A stretch of DNA of 64,000 nt, from positions 36,929-100,928 of the forward strand of contig JANQQF010000003.1 of the NCBI GenBank assembly GCA_028285035.1, read 5' to 3'. The notes below the pieces were generated by a model. That model saw only the letters and a program-made list of their open reading frames with translations. It made no database searches and had not been told where the DNA came from. The DNA is from Phycisphaerae bacterium (lineage in GTDB: Bacteria; Chloroflexota; Anaerolineae; 4572-78; J111). A program made the position numbers and the translations under genes. Positions 1-8,248 of the stretch are shown here, one piece after another. How positions within the stretch are numbered: the first letter of the stretch is position 1; the number at the start of each line of letters is the position of its first letter.

Positions 1-227
1 GGGGGTTCGCCTTTGATTTGGGCCACGTGATAGTAAATCATTTCATCAAGGCCAAACACATAGGTTGCTTCATTAAATTGAAAGAGTTGGGCTGCGCCGT
101 TCGAGTTAACCAAGCCACGCTGCAACGCATCTTTGAGCGAAGTCGGTTCCGATACATACAATGGCTCGTAAAGGTCATCCGCCTCAGGCAAAATGGCCCG
201 TTGAATATCAAACTTGATGTCATCCAA
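1..227 (-). CDS. 5' part of an unrecognised gene, cut by the window edge
   Basis: An open frame on the minus strand runs from a TTG at 227 to the window edge without a stop, giving about 75 residues. It begins LDDIKFDIQ and contains the stretch EATYVFGLDEMIYYHVAQ. An in-frame TAG lies 8 codons upstream of the TTG. No ATG or GTG occurs at this end, and a purine-rich GGGAG sits about 7 nt before the TTG, so TTG is the best start. The composition is protein-like: acidic, with few rare residues. I do not recognise the family. The overlapping frame that begins with ATG has a Cys/Met/Arg-rich, implausible composition and was not chosen. Confidence 0.5.
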   Translation of the reverse strand, partial: MDDIKFDIQRAILPEADDLYEPLYVSEPTSLKDALQRGLVNSNGAAQLFQFNEATYVFGLDEMIYYHVAQIKGEP

Positions 228-508
228 TGGAGGGTCTCCCGATTGTGAAATCTACAAGGTAGTACGTTTTTAAGACGAAATGATTTCAAATGATCTTACT
301 CATCGGGCCATAAAACCAAAATTTTAGAGGATTGTGCAAGCATTGCAGAGATATATGTATGTATTTCTACGATTTTTGTAGGATAATTGAGATTGTTAAG
401 TAAACAGCAAGAAGTTTTGAGAAATAAGATTTTAACTTTGGGTTCAAACAGCTTGAAAATTGAATGGACTCTAGATGGGTCTAACTTTTGGAGAAAAGGA
501 GAAAATTG

Positions 509-1141
509 ATGCACCTAAGATTTCAGTGTAATGTATTATTTTTTGTGGCACTTTCAATCAGCACTGTTCTGCTGGTCGCCTGTGGTCCGGCCGCAGCGCC
601 GAAAAATCTGGAAAGCCCAAGTGTCGCGCTTCACCAAGTCGACACCAGTGCACCCAGCCCGCAGGCGGCTGAGGTCGAGGCGTTTGAGACGGTGATGACT
701 GTCTTGACCAGCCCTCGCTGTAGCAATTGTCATCCGACCGGGGACCGCCCCCGCCAACGAGATGAACAAATTATCCACATCCTCAATGTCACCCGCGGTG
801 AGGATAATCACGGTGGCCCGGTCCAAACTTGCGAGACTTGTCACCACGAGGAAAATAACTCCTACAGCCTTGTACCCGGCGCACCTCACTGGGGTCTAGC
901 CCCCAAGAGTATGGGCTGGTATGGCCTCAGCCACGCCGAAATCGCTGAAGCTTTACTTAATCCGGAAACAAATGGGGGTCGTTCTCACGAAGATTTGATC
1001 CACCATATGAGTGAAGATCCGCTTGTTTTGTGGGCTTGGGACCCCGGCGGTGACCGAACGCCGCCCCCTGTACCCCACGATGAATTTGTCGCAGCCCTGG
1101 AAATCTGGCTTGAGGCGGGTGCGCCAATTCCAGCAGAGTAA
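509..1141 (+). CDS. Lipoprotein with two CXXCH haem-binding motifs, companion of the Mo hydroxylase
   Basis: Predicted 210-residue exported lipoprotein. The ATG at 509 follows an AGGAG box by 7 nt; a TTG at 488 is also in frame but lacks such a site. Residues 5-24 are hydrophobic and end in the lipobox LVAC, with Cys25 as lipidation site. Two c-type haem motifs are visible: CSNCH (71-75) and CETCH (108-112), the latter followed by another His. The C-terminus resembles the tail of planctomycete-type cytochrome c domains. The next two genes encode an isoquinoline 1-oxidoreductase-type enzyme, so I infer that this is its periplasm-side electron acceptor. The family is often annotated loosely as an isoquinoline oxidoreductase subunit. 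Haem attachment is inferred from the motifs only. Confidence 0.8.
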   Translation: MHLRFQCNVLFFVALSISTVLLVACGPAAAPKNLESPSVALHQVDTSAPSPQAAEVEAFETVMTVLTSPRCSNCHPTGDRPRQRDEQIIHILNVTRGEDNHGGPVQTCETCHHEENNSYSLVPGAPHWGLAPKSMGWYGLSHAEIAEALLNPETNGGRSHEDLIHHMSEDPLVLWAWDPGGDRTPPPVPHDEFVAALEIWLEAGAPIPAE

Positions 1142-1144
1142 TTT

Positions 1145-1216
1145 GGTAATTAGTAATTGGTAACTGGTAATTGTGCAAGCATAGCGACAATTACTATTTA
1201 CTATTTACCCATTACC
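1145..1216. repeat. Imperfect hairpin of TAATTGG-like heptamers
   Basis: Two 30-nt arms (1145-1174 and 1187-1216) are imperfect reverse complements around a 12-nt loop. Each arm consists of near-heptamer units such as GGTAATT and AGTAATT. It lies between the cytochrome gene and iorA. A partial relative occurs near 50145-50172. It resembles the short tandemly repeated repetitive sequences of filamentous bacteria. Confidence 0.6.
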
Positions 1217-1285
1217 GACTGTAACCTGAGATATTTTTGGATAGCTGTATTGTTTTATCCAAACGATTTTAGAAAGGACCAAAAG

Positions 1286-1753
1286 ATGGAATTCAACTTT
1301 ACGATAAATGGTGACCCTGTAACCGTCGATGTAGAGCCGATGATGCCGTTGCTCTGGGTGGTGCGGGATGTGTTAGGTTTGAAGGGAACGAAGTATGGCT
1401 GTGGCCGAGCGATGTGTGGGGCCTGTTCATTGCATGTGGACGGCGATCTCTTTCGCTCGTGCACCTATCCAGTGAAGTATGCCGAAGGCAAGGATGTGAC
1501 CACGCTCGAAGGACTGTCCGAGAGCGAGGACAACCTTCACCCCGTCCAACAAGCCTGGATGGAAGAGATGGTGCCCCAATGTGGCTACTGCCAGCCTGGC
1601 TTTATGATGGCAGCGGCAAAACTGATCGCCGAAATCCCCAACCCAACCGATGACGACATCAAGCAGAATATCAGCAACATCTGTCGCTGTGGCACCCATC
1701 CGCGCATCATCAAGGCGATTCATCGAGCCGCAGAACTCAATCAGAAAGGTTAG
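1286..1753 (+). CDS. iorA: Isoquinoline 1-oxidoreductase-type alpha subunit, [2Fe-2S] protein
   Basis: 155 residues, the usual size for the small iron-sulfur subunit of xanthine-oxidase-family enzymes of the IorAB type. The N-terminal plant-type [2Fe-2S] domain has Cys39, Cys44, Cys47 and Cys59 (motif YGCGRAMCGAC). The C-terminal all-helical domain has CGYC (99-102) and CRC (133-135) for the second cluster. It passes electrons from the molybdenum subunit encoded by the next gene, 9 nt downstream. The ATG at 1286 follows AGAAAGGA at 1271-1278; an earlier in-frame start at 1157 would run through the hairpin repeat and lacks family-like sequence. The physiological substrate cannot be read from the sequence. 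Confidence 0.92.
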   Translation: MEFNFTINGDPVTVDVEPMMPLLWVVRDVLGLKGTKYGCGRAMCGACSLHVDGDLFRSCTYPVKYAEGKDVTTLEGLSESEDNLHPVQQAWMEEMVPQCGYCQPGFMMAAAKLIAEIPNPTDDDIKQNISNICRCGTHPRIIKAIHRAAELNQKG

Positions 1754-1762
1754 GAGGAAACG

Positions 1763-3979
1763 ATGGCCAAGAAAAATCAAGCGCAAGAACAGACAACAAT
1801 TGAGCCAACAAAAAAGCGCCGCATTTTTACGCGACGCCGTTTTCTCCAGGCTGGTGCAATTATGCTCGGGGGAGCGGTCGCGGGTATATATTTTGGGCGT
1901 ACCCCTTTCCGCCGCTGGGTTGCCCACTCCTTGGTCGAGCTTGATGTCGGGCACGGAACCAGTAATTTTGAACCCGACATCGTCTTTGAGATGCAAGCTG
2001 ACAACACTTTGCAGGTCAATGTGGTCAAAGCCGAAATGGGTCAGGGGATCTTCACTGGAATTGCCATGTTGGTGATGGAAGAGATTGATATGCCGTTTGA
2101 GAACATCAATGTCGTACCAACTACCACGGGCACTGGCCTTGTTGACCTTGGCACTGGCGGCAGCAACACCACCAGCAGCTTTTACACCCCGATGCGCGAA
2201 CTCGCAGCCACCTTCCGCGAGATGCTCAAGATGGCTGCGGCCAGGCAGTGGTCGGTTGATGTCGCCGAGGTAAGCACCGCCGATGGATTTGTTATCACCA
2301 GTGACCAGCGCATCAGTTATATCGACGTAGTCAATAGCACCACTGAGTGGGAGATGCCTGAGGAAGCACCAGCTCTGCGCCCCCGGTCCGAGTTCAAAGT
2401 GATCGGCACCGAAATTCCGCGCGTCGATCTCAAGCCTAAGGTGATGGGAGAATCGATCTTTGGAATTGATATTGAGTTACCCGGAATGCTTTACGCCAAC
2501 ATCTTGAAATGCCCCTTTATTGAGGGGACATTAAAAAGTATTGATGTCGCTTCGGCAAAGGCTTTTCCCGGCGTGGTCGACGTGGTCGAGCTTGAGGATT
2601 TGGTGGCTGTCGTAGCTGACAATCGCTACGCCGCCGAGATGGGTAAACGCGCCCTCAATGCTGAGTGGGATGTGCCAAAAATTTGGCAGCAGGAAGAGCT
2701 GGATGAAATGCTGACCGTCGGAACTACCTCACCTGTGAATTTGCAACAGGAGGGTAATGCTCCCGGGCGGATCAACGATAACGAGGGCACTTTGGTCACC
2801 GCAGAGTATCGCGTTCCAATCGGTGTGCATGCTCACATGGAACCCAACGGGGCCATCGCTGATGTGCAGGGTGATAAGGCATTGGTCATCACGGCTACCC
2901 AAGCACCGGGCGTCGTCCGCACGGAGGTCGCTGATGCATTGGGAATTGATGCCGAGAATATCCAAGTGCAGACCGTCTATCTGGGCGGTGGTTTTGGCCG
3001 CCGCTATTGGCTCAGCCCCGGCCCCGATGCTGCCCGCATTTCCCAGGCGGTCGGTCGCCCCATTCACCTGTTGTGGGATCGTGAAACTGAATTTTTGTGC
3101 GGCGTAGTCCGCCCCGCCACCCACCATGTCTTTCGGGCAAAATTGAGTGGCTCAGGCGCACTAGACGCCCTCGAACATAACGTTGCCTCAGGTGATCAGG
3201 GCTTGGGCCTGTTCCCAATCCCCATTCTTAAGCCGATTTTTGGGGCGGACTTGCTCTCGGCCTCACACGGTGCGCCATTTTTGTACGAGGTAGAGAACCG
3301 TGAAACCAACATCTGGCACGTTGACACGCCATTTATGACCGGAATTTGGCGGGCGGTGGGGATGTATCCAAATGGTTTTGCCGTCGAAAGTTTCATCGAC
3401 GAGGTGGCTCACGCTGCTGGTCAAGATCCGTTCGATTTACGTCTAGCCCATCTAATGAGTGATGATGAAAGTGCGGTGCGCATGCGCAATGTACTTCTAA
3501 GTCTACGCGAAGCTAGTGGCTGGGATACCCCGAAGCCGGAGGGTGTAGGGCGCGGCTTGGCCATCGTCGAAGACCGCCGCACAGTCGCTGCCACGGTCAT
3601 CGAGGCCAAAGTCGAAGACGGCCAAATTCGGGTGACCAAAGCAACATCGGCTATCGACCCTGGTGTGGTCATCAACCCTGAAGGCGTTCGCGCCCAGGTC
3701 GAAGGATGTGTGATGATGGGCATCAGTGCTGCCCTCTATGAGGAAACCGTCGTTAAGGATGGCCAATTCACCGCCAGCAACTATCACAAATATCCGATGG
3801 CGATGTTGTCTGATACCCCGCCAGAGGTCAGCGTGATTTTTGTGGAAGGCTCGGAGCGTCCGTCAGGTGTCGGCGAGCCACCGCTCGGCCCAATTGCTCC
3901 AGCCATAGCCAATGCTATCTTTGATGCCACCGGGCAACGTTTACGCCAACTGCCGTTGCAGAAGGCGTTGGTGGTTTAG
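1763..3979 (+). CDS. iorB: Isoquinoline 1-oxidoreductase-type beta subunit, molybdopterin-binding, Tat-exported
   Basis: 738 residues, typical for IorB, the large subunit that carries the molybdenum cofactor and hydroxylates N-heterocycles or aldehydes. A twin-arginine signal is present: RRRFLQAG at 24-31 followed by a Gly/Ala-rich hydrophobic stretch, so the folded enzyme should be exported with IorA. The cofactor motif LGGGFGRRYW is at 407-416. The conserved catalytic-type Glu lies in GVGEPPLGP (Glu705) near the C-terminus. Start: AGGAGG at 1753-1758, just before the ATG, overlapping the iorA stop. Together with the upstream lipoprotein cytochrome this forms a complete cell-surface oxidation unit. 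No XdhC-type maturation gene is next to it. Confidence 0.92.
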   Translation: MAKKNQAQEQTTIEPTKKRRIFTRRRFLQAGAIMLGGAVAGIYFGRTPFRRWVAHSLVELDVGHGTSNFEPDIVFEMQADNTLQVNVVKAEMGQGIFTGIAMLVMEEIDMPFENINVVPTTTGTGLVDLGTGGSNTTSSFYTPMRELAATFREMLKMAAARQWSVDVAEVSTADGFVITSDQRISYIDVVNSTTEWEMPEEAPALRPRSEFKVIGTEIPRVDLKPKVMGESIFGIDIELPGMLYANILKCPFIEGTLKSIDVASAKAFPGVVDVVELEDLVAVVADNRYAAEMGKRALNAEWDVPKIWQQEELDEMLTVGTTSPVNLQQEGNAPGRINDNEGTLVTAEYRVPIGVHAHMEPNGAIADVQGDKALVITATQAPGVVRTEVADALGIDAENIQVQTVYLGGGFGRRYWLSPGPDAARISQAVGRPIHLLWDRETEFLCGVVRPATHHVFRAKLSGSGALDALEHNVASGDQGLGLFPIPILKPIFGADLLSASHGAPFLYEVENRETNIWHVDTPFMTGIWRAVGMYPNGFAVESFIDEVAHAAGQDPFDLRLAHLMSDDESAVRMRNVLLSLREASGWDTPKPEGVGRGLAIVEDRRTVAATVIEAKVEDGQIRVTKATSAIDPGVVINPEGVRAQVEGCVMMGISAALYEETVVKDGQFTASNYHKYPMAMLSDTPPEVSVIFVEGSERPSGVGEPPLGPIAPAIANAIFDATGQRLRQLPLQKALVV

Positions 3980-4010
3980 GAGTTAAAGGTAGCTTCTCTA
4001 CATCGTAAAA

Positions 4011-4056
4011 AAATACACCCAGGGTTAGATAACTCAACTCTGGGTGTATTTTTATT
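4011..4056 (+). terminator. Strong Rho-independent terminator after iorB
   Basis: A 16-bp stem (4011-4026 with 4036-4051, one G-T pair) built on ACACCCAG/CTGGGTGT closes a 9-nt loop and continues into a T-rich tract. It lies 30 nt after the iorB stop and separates this operon from the PhnD-like genes. Confidence 0.9.
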
Positions 4057-4191
4057 TAGCTCAGTGATATACCTCACTTCCCATTGACAATATAACTCTC
4101 TTCCATTACCATATATTTTAGTAATATCCAACCATCCTAAATAAACCATTTAGACGAATTTAATCATCACACCGGCAAGGAGGCCTCAAGT

Positions 4192-5139
4192 ATGTTCAAG
4201 AATCTCCTATCTCTTACTTTTACGATTTGTATATTACTGCTTAGTGGTTGTACTGGAAGTGTGGTATCAGCCCCCCCTTCTCTAGCCGAGTCAGAGCCTG
4301 AGCAAGATTCATTATTGACTGGCACCCTTGTTTTAGGTGACGTTGATGATGAACCTACTAAAAAAATCCCCCGTTTTCAGCGTATGGCTGATTATCTTGT
4401 TCCCCAACTCGCTGAGTATGGCATTGGTCAAGGCAAAGTTAAAATTGCGCCTGATTTAGAAACAATGACTGAATGGATTGCTAATGGTGAGGTTGATGTC
4501 TACTTTGATAGTCCTTTTCCCGCATTGTCCATCAGCGCTGAAACTGGAGCAAAACCTATTCTGCGTCGCTGGAAAGGGGATGTGGCCCAGTACAATACGG
4601 CCTTTTTTGCTCGAGCTGACAGTGGCTTGACCTCGCTGGCTGACTTGGAAGGAAAGATGGTGGCCTTTCAGGATAACTACTCCACCTCAGGGTATATGCT
4701 GCCCGCTGTGCATATTATTGAAGGCGGCTTCAATCTAGTCGAGAAAGAGACACCAGAAGATGTTGTGATGCCCGATGAAGTTGGTTTTGTTTTTAGCGAT
4801 GCCGATCCAAATACTATCCAGTGGGTTATCAATGGTCGGGTTGCAGCTGGAGCAACGGACACTCAAAATTTAGCTGAATTACCCGAAGAAACGCAAGCCG
4901 ATTTAATTGTGTTGGCCGAAACCGAACCAGCCCCGCGACAGGTGGTTATTGTCCGTAAGGATCTAGAGCCGGCTTTGGTTGAAACAATCAAAATACTACT
5001 AATCGAAATGAATGAAAGTGAGGAGGGCTTGGCTGTCTTAGAAGAATTCAAGACGAGCCAATTTGATGAGTTTCCCGAGGGGGCAGATGTAGCTTTAGCC
5101 CGCATGCGGGAGATGTATGAAGTGACGACCAGTCGATAA
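4192..5139 (+). CDS. PhnD-like periplasmic binding lipoprotein, copy 1
   Basis: 315 residues. The signal peptide ends in the lipobox LLSGC (Cys20). The rest resembles the PhnD family of phosphate, phosphite or phosphonate binding proteins: an N-terminal GDVDDEPTKK strand-loop, a KIAPDLETM block, VDVYFDSPFP, ILRRWKG and the ligand-loop signature STSGYMLP. It is closely related to the next gene. In ordinary phosphonate transport systems such a protein feeds PhnC/PhnE, but neither is present here; a histidine kinase follows instead, so a sensory role is inferred. Start: AAGGAGG at 4177-4183, 8 nt before the ATG. The ligand is unknown. Confidence 0.85.
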   Translation: MFKNLLSLTFTICILLLSGCTGSVVSAPPSLAESEPEQDSLLTGTLVLGDVDDEPTKKIPRFQRMADYLVPQLAEYGIGQGKVKIAPDLETMTEWIANGEVDVYFDSPFPALSISAETGAKPILRRWKGDVAQYNTAFFARADSGLTSLADLEGKMVAFQDNYSTSGYMLPAVHIIEGGFNLVEKETPEDVVMPDEVGFVFSDADPNTIQWVINGRVAAGATDTQNLAELPEETQADLIVLAETEPAPRQVVIVRKDLEPALVETIKILLIEMNESEEGLAVLEEFKTSQFDEFPEGADVALARMREMYEVTTSR

Positions 5140-5199
5140 GACAAATCAATTTAATTTAATACGACCGATATCTAGATAATTCTAACTGGAGCTTCAATA

Positions 5200-6138
5200 A
5201 TGATCAAGAATTCTGTTATCACTATCTTTCTGATTGGTCTTCTATTTGTTACAATGAGTTGCAATTTTGTGGCAACTGCCTCAGAACCTACTGTAGAGCC
5301 TGTCCCCTTAGCCAACTCTGGCGTTATTGTCCTAGGAGATGTATCTGATGAGCCTACTAAGAAAATAGAGCGCTTTCAGCCTTTGGCCGACTATCTAGCC
5401 GTCAATCTCAATGCTTATGGCATTGGGCAGGGTGAGGTAAAAATCGCGCCAGACTTGGAAACCATGACTCAATGGATGCGTACTGGTGAGGTTGATCTTT
5501 ACTTTGACAGCTCTTTTCCAGCCATGATTGTTAGTGATGGTTCCGGTGCCCAGCCAATCCTTCGCCGTTGGAAGGGGGGCGATGCTGAATATTATAGTAT
5601 CATTTTTGCGAGGACAGACAGTGGCCTGTCTTCGCTGGAACAGTTACAAGGACAAATAGTTGCTTTTGAGGACGCTCGTTCAACATCTGGTTTTATGCTA
5701 CCGTTAGCCCATCTGATTGAAGTAGGTTTGACACCGGTTGAGGCAAAGGGGATCGAAGCGGTGGTTAATAAAGATGAAATCGGTTATGTCTTTAGTGACG
5801 AAGATATCAATACCATTCAATGGGTCCTTAGTGAACGTGTCGTGGCTGGGGCCATAGACAGTGGTACCTTGTTAGAACTTCCAGAAGAAACCCGAACAGG
5901 CCTAATCATTTTGGCCGAAACCAAACCGGTCGCTCGACAAGTCGTTATTGCTCGCCCTGATATGCCTCCAGATCAATTGGAGACCATTAAAACACTCCTT
6001 ATCAATTTGACGGATAGTGATGAGGGCAAAACGATACTAGAGAAGAATGTCACCACTAGATATGATGAATTTCCAGAGGGAGCAGGCGCGGCTTTTGCCC
6101 ATATGCGTGAATTATACGAGTTCACCCAAAATCAGTAG
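5200..6138 (+). CDS. PhnD-like periplasmic binding lipoprotein, copy 2
   Basis: 312 residues, a paralogue of the preceding protein, sharing the DEPTKKI, GIGQG, KIAPDLETMT, ILRRWKG and STSGFMLP blocks. The N-terminal hydrophobic segment ends in VTMSC (Cys21), a weaker lipobox than in copy 1 but still plausible. The gene lies 60 nt after copy 1 and 26 nt before the kinase, so the three are probably cotranscribed. Two binding proteins for one kinase suggest either different ligands or a heterodimeric receptor; this is inference. Only a weak GGAG-type ribosome site precedes the ATG. Confidence 0.85.
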   Translation: MIKNSVITIFLIGLLFVTMSCNFVATASEPTVEPVPLANSGVIVLGDVSDEPTKKIERFQPLADYLAVNLNAYGIGQGEVKIAPDLETMTQWMRTGEVDLYFDSSFPAMIVSDGSGAQPILRRWKGGDAEYYSIIFARTDSGLSSLEQLQGQIVAFEDARSTSGFMLPLAHLIEVGLTPVEAKGIEAVVNKDEIGYVFSDEDINTIQWVLSERVVAGAIDSGTLLELPEETRTGLIILAETKPVARQVVIARPDMPPDQLETIKTLLINLTDSDEGKTILEKNVTTRYDEFPEGAGAAFAHMRELYEFTQNQ

Positions 6139-6164
6139 CTACCTTTACCCCAAGAAGTAGGTTT

Positions 6165-7739
6165 ATGCGTATCCTTAGGCGATTATCGCCCAAAAATTGG
6201 TCCTTAGCAGTTAAATTAACCCTAGCCATGACAATCTTGACAGCCGTCGCTGTGACAAGCGTCACACTTCTGTCGATTCGTCGAGAAACGCGCACGTTTC
6301 AAACTGAACTTCGTGAGCAAGCTGATCTCTTGCTAGCCACTTTAACTGCCGCTGCGGCTGATCCGCTTTACTTAGGGAATGTAGATGATTTGTCGGATTT
6401 GGTTGAAGGTATGGGTAGAAATGCGTTAAGTGCAGACCGACAAATTCTGTCTTCGGGTCGCATTTATGATGCGACTGGGCGAATCGTGGGTGATGCTTAT
6501 GACAAATTGATCGTTTACAATTTGGAGCCTGATCCTTTTGGACAGCAGTTAATCGAGAGTAATGTAACAATTTACAACTGGGAAAATGATCAACTCGTTG
6601 CGGGTCGACCTGTTCTAATTGGGCAACAACGACTGGGAGCTGTCAGCGTCGGACTTTCTACGTTACCTCTTGAGACTAAGGTCGTTGCTGTCCAAAATCA
6701 AGGTTTAGTCGTAGCCATTGTGACAATTATTGTCGGGCTACTATTGGCCTTAACCTTGAGTCGCTCGATCACAAACCCTTTACGGGCATTAGTCGGTCTA
6801 ACCCAACGGATTGGTGAAGGGGATTTGAGCCACCAGATCCGTCTCAACGGAAACGATGAAGTTGCCGTCCTAGGGCTGGCAATGGAGCAGATGCGAGTTG
6901 AGCTGAGACGGCTTTATGGCGGACTGGAAGAGCAGGTCGAACAACGCACTAGCGAACTTACCAAAACAAATGAACAACTGCTTCAAGCCCGTGATCAAGC
7001 ACTGGAAGCGAGCCGCCTTAAGACTGAATTGTTGGCTAAAGTGAGCCATGAACTAAGGACACCCTTAGGAGCGGTGTTAGGTTATGCGGAAATGTTGAAG
7101 GAAGGGCTGTATGGTGAAATCTCCACACAACAGCATGAGCCAGCCGACAACATTATCGAGAGTGCTCACTACCTTAACAACATCGTCAATGAGTTATTAG
7201 ATCAAGCTAAGTTGGATGCTGGGATATTGGAACTGAATATTGATAACTTTATTCTCCCTGATGTTGTTTATCAAGTTCAGGCTCAAATGAAAGTTTTAGC
7301 TAAGGCAAAAGGGCTCGATCTCATTACAGAAATTACTGATGATATGCCTACTATAATTGAGGGTGATGTCGCTCGTTTGCAACAAATTCTGGTCAACCTG
7401 ATCGGTAATGCCATCAAGTTCACAAAATTTGGCTCCGTAAAATTGACTATCTGTCGGTTCAATGAAGCGCATTGGATGATGCAAGTTAATGATACGGGTA
7501 TCGGCATTCCATCTATTTTGCAGGAAGTTATTTTTGAACCGTTCCGCCAAGTAGACGGTTCAGCGACACGAGAACAAGGCGGGTCCGGCTTAGGTCTATC
7601 AATCGTGAAGCAGTTAGTTGAATTGATGGAAGGCCAGATTTTCGTTGAAAGTAAAGAAGGGCAAGGCAGTACCTTTACAATTCAATTACCAATATTTACA
7701 AATGGGTTGAACCCAGAAAATGATAATGCTGACCGTTGA
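6165..7739 (+). CDS. Membrane sensor histidine kinase linked to PhnD-like proteins
   Basis: 524 residues. TM1 is about 14-37, an extracytoplasmic sensor domain spans about 38-175, and TM2 about 179-198. A HAMP linker follows (about 199-252), then a coiled coil (250-285), a HisKA domain with phospho-acceptor His295 in KVSHELRTP, and an HATPase_c domain with N-box NLIGNAIKF (411-419), DTGIGIP and GGSGLGLSI (472-480). No response regulator gene is adjacent; the nearest receivers are about 26 kb away. Gene order suggests that the two upstream PhnD-like lipoproteins signal through the extracytoplasmic domain, as LuxP does with LuxQ. That comparison is inference. Confidence 0.9.
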   Translation: MRILRRLSPKNWSLAVKLTLAMTILTAVAVTSVTLLSIRRETRTFQTELREQADLLLATLTAAAADPLYLGNVDDLSDLVEGMGRNALSADRQILSSGRIYDATGRIVGDAYDKLIVYNLEPDPFGQQLIESNVTIYNWENDQLVAGRPVLIGQQRLGAVSVGLSTLPLETKVVAVQNQGLVVAIVTIIVGLLLALTLSRSITNPLRALVGLTQRIGEGDLSHQIRLNGNDEVAVLGLAMEQMRVELRRLYGGLEEQVEQRTSELTKTNEQLLQARDQALEASRLKTELLAKVSHELRTPLGAVLGYAEMLKEGLYGEISTQQHEPADNIIESAHYLNNIVNELLDQAKLDAGILELNIDNFILPDVVYQVQAQMKVLAKAKGLDLITEITDDMPTIIEGDVARLQQILVNLIGNAIKFTKFGSVKLTICRFNEAHWMMQVNDTGIGIPSILQEVIFEPFRQVDGSATREQGGSGLGLSIVKQLVELMEGQIFVESKEGQGSTFTIQLPIFTNGLNPENDNADR

Positions 7740-7772
7740 GCTTTGTTGTTTATAATAGCTTTTGTCTAACTT

Positions 7773-7802
7773 GAAAGGGCTGATTGCGTGATCAGCCCTT
7801 TC
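7773..7802. terminator. Bidirectional terminator between convergent genes
   Basis: A perfect 12-bp stem (GAAAGGGCTGAT with its complement) closes a 6-nt loop TGCGTG. It lies between the kinase stop at 7739 and the stop of the minus-strand gene at 7808. A T-rich flank is present on the 3' side in plus orientation. Confidence 0.85.
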
Positions 7803-7807
7803 TGACT

Positions 7808-8206
7808 TTAAATATTTACGTTTGTTTGGCTTCGCTGAAACAAAATCAACGAGGCAATGCTCACGATGAGCATCAGTGACACTGGCACAATATTTCGAAT
7901 GGCCAGTGGGTCTGCTCCATCAGCAACAAGGCTGATAACACGACCGATAATCGACAAGATAAAGAAAAGGATAGAAAACCGTAACGCGCCTGTTTCCTGA
8001 TTGATAACCGTGTGCATCACCAACAAGATGCCGAAGGTCAGGAACCCACCCCCGATGAAGGCCCGAACCGTAGCCAATCCCAGGACGTTGGCCGCCTCAA
8101 GCCCCGATGAAACCATCGCCCCATCAGGGGCAACCATAAATCGTAACCCAAATCCTAGAAATAGTAAGGCAATAATCCCTGCAAGAACTCTGGCTGTAAT
8201 TCTCAT
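7808..8206 (-). CDS. Small four-helix membrane protein, DUF4345-like, copy 1
   Basis: 132 residues, nearly all membrane. About four hydrophobic segments are seen (roughly 5-25, 42-64, 74-93, 104-124). It begins MRITARVLAG and contains LATVRAFIGGGFLTFGILLV and a conserved RVISLVADGADP loop. I place it near DUF4345 by overall appearance; the function is unknown. It is the last gene of the haloalkane dehalogenase operon, 42 nt after an SRPBCC gene. An almost identical paralogue lies at 28530-28922, also just downstream of an SRPBCC gene, so the two families travel together. An AAGGAG site precedes the ATG. Confidence 0.75.
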   Translation of the reverse strand: MRITARVLAGIIALLFLGFGLRFMVAPDGAMVSSGLEAANVLGLATVRAFIGGGFLTFGILLVMHTVINQETGALRFSILFFILSIIGRVISLVADGADPLAIRNIVPVSLMLIVSIASLILFQRSQTNVNI

Positions 8207-8248
8207 TTTGAAAATCTCCTTATTGAATGATTGATTTTGATTGAATAA

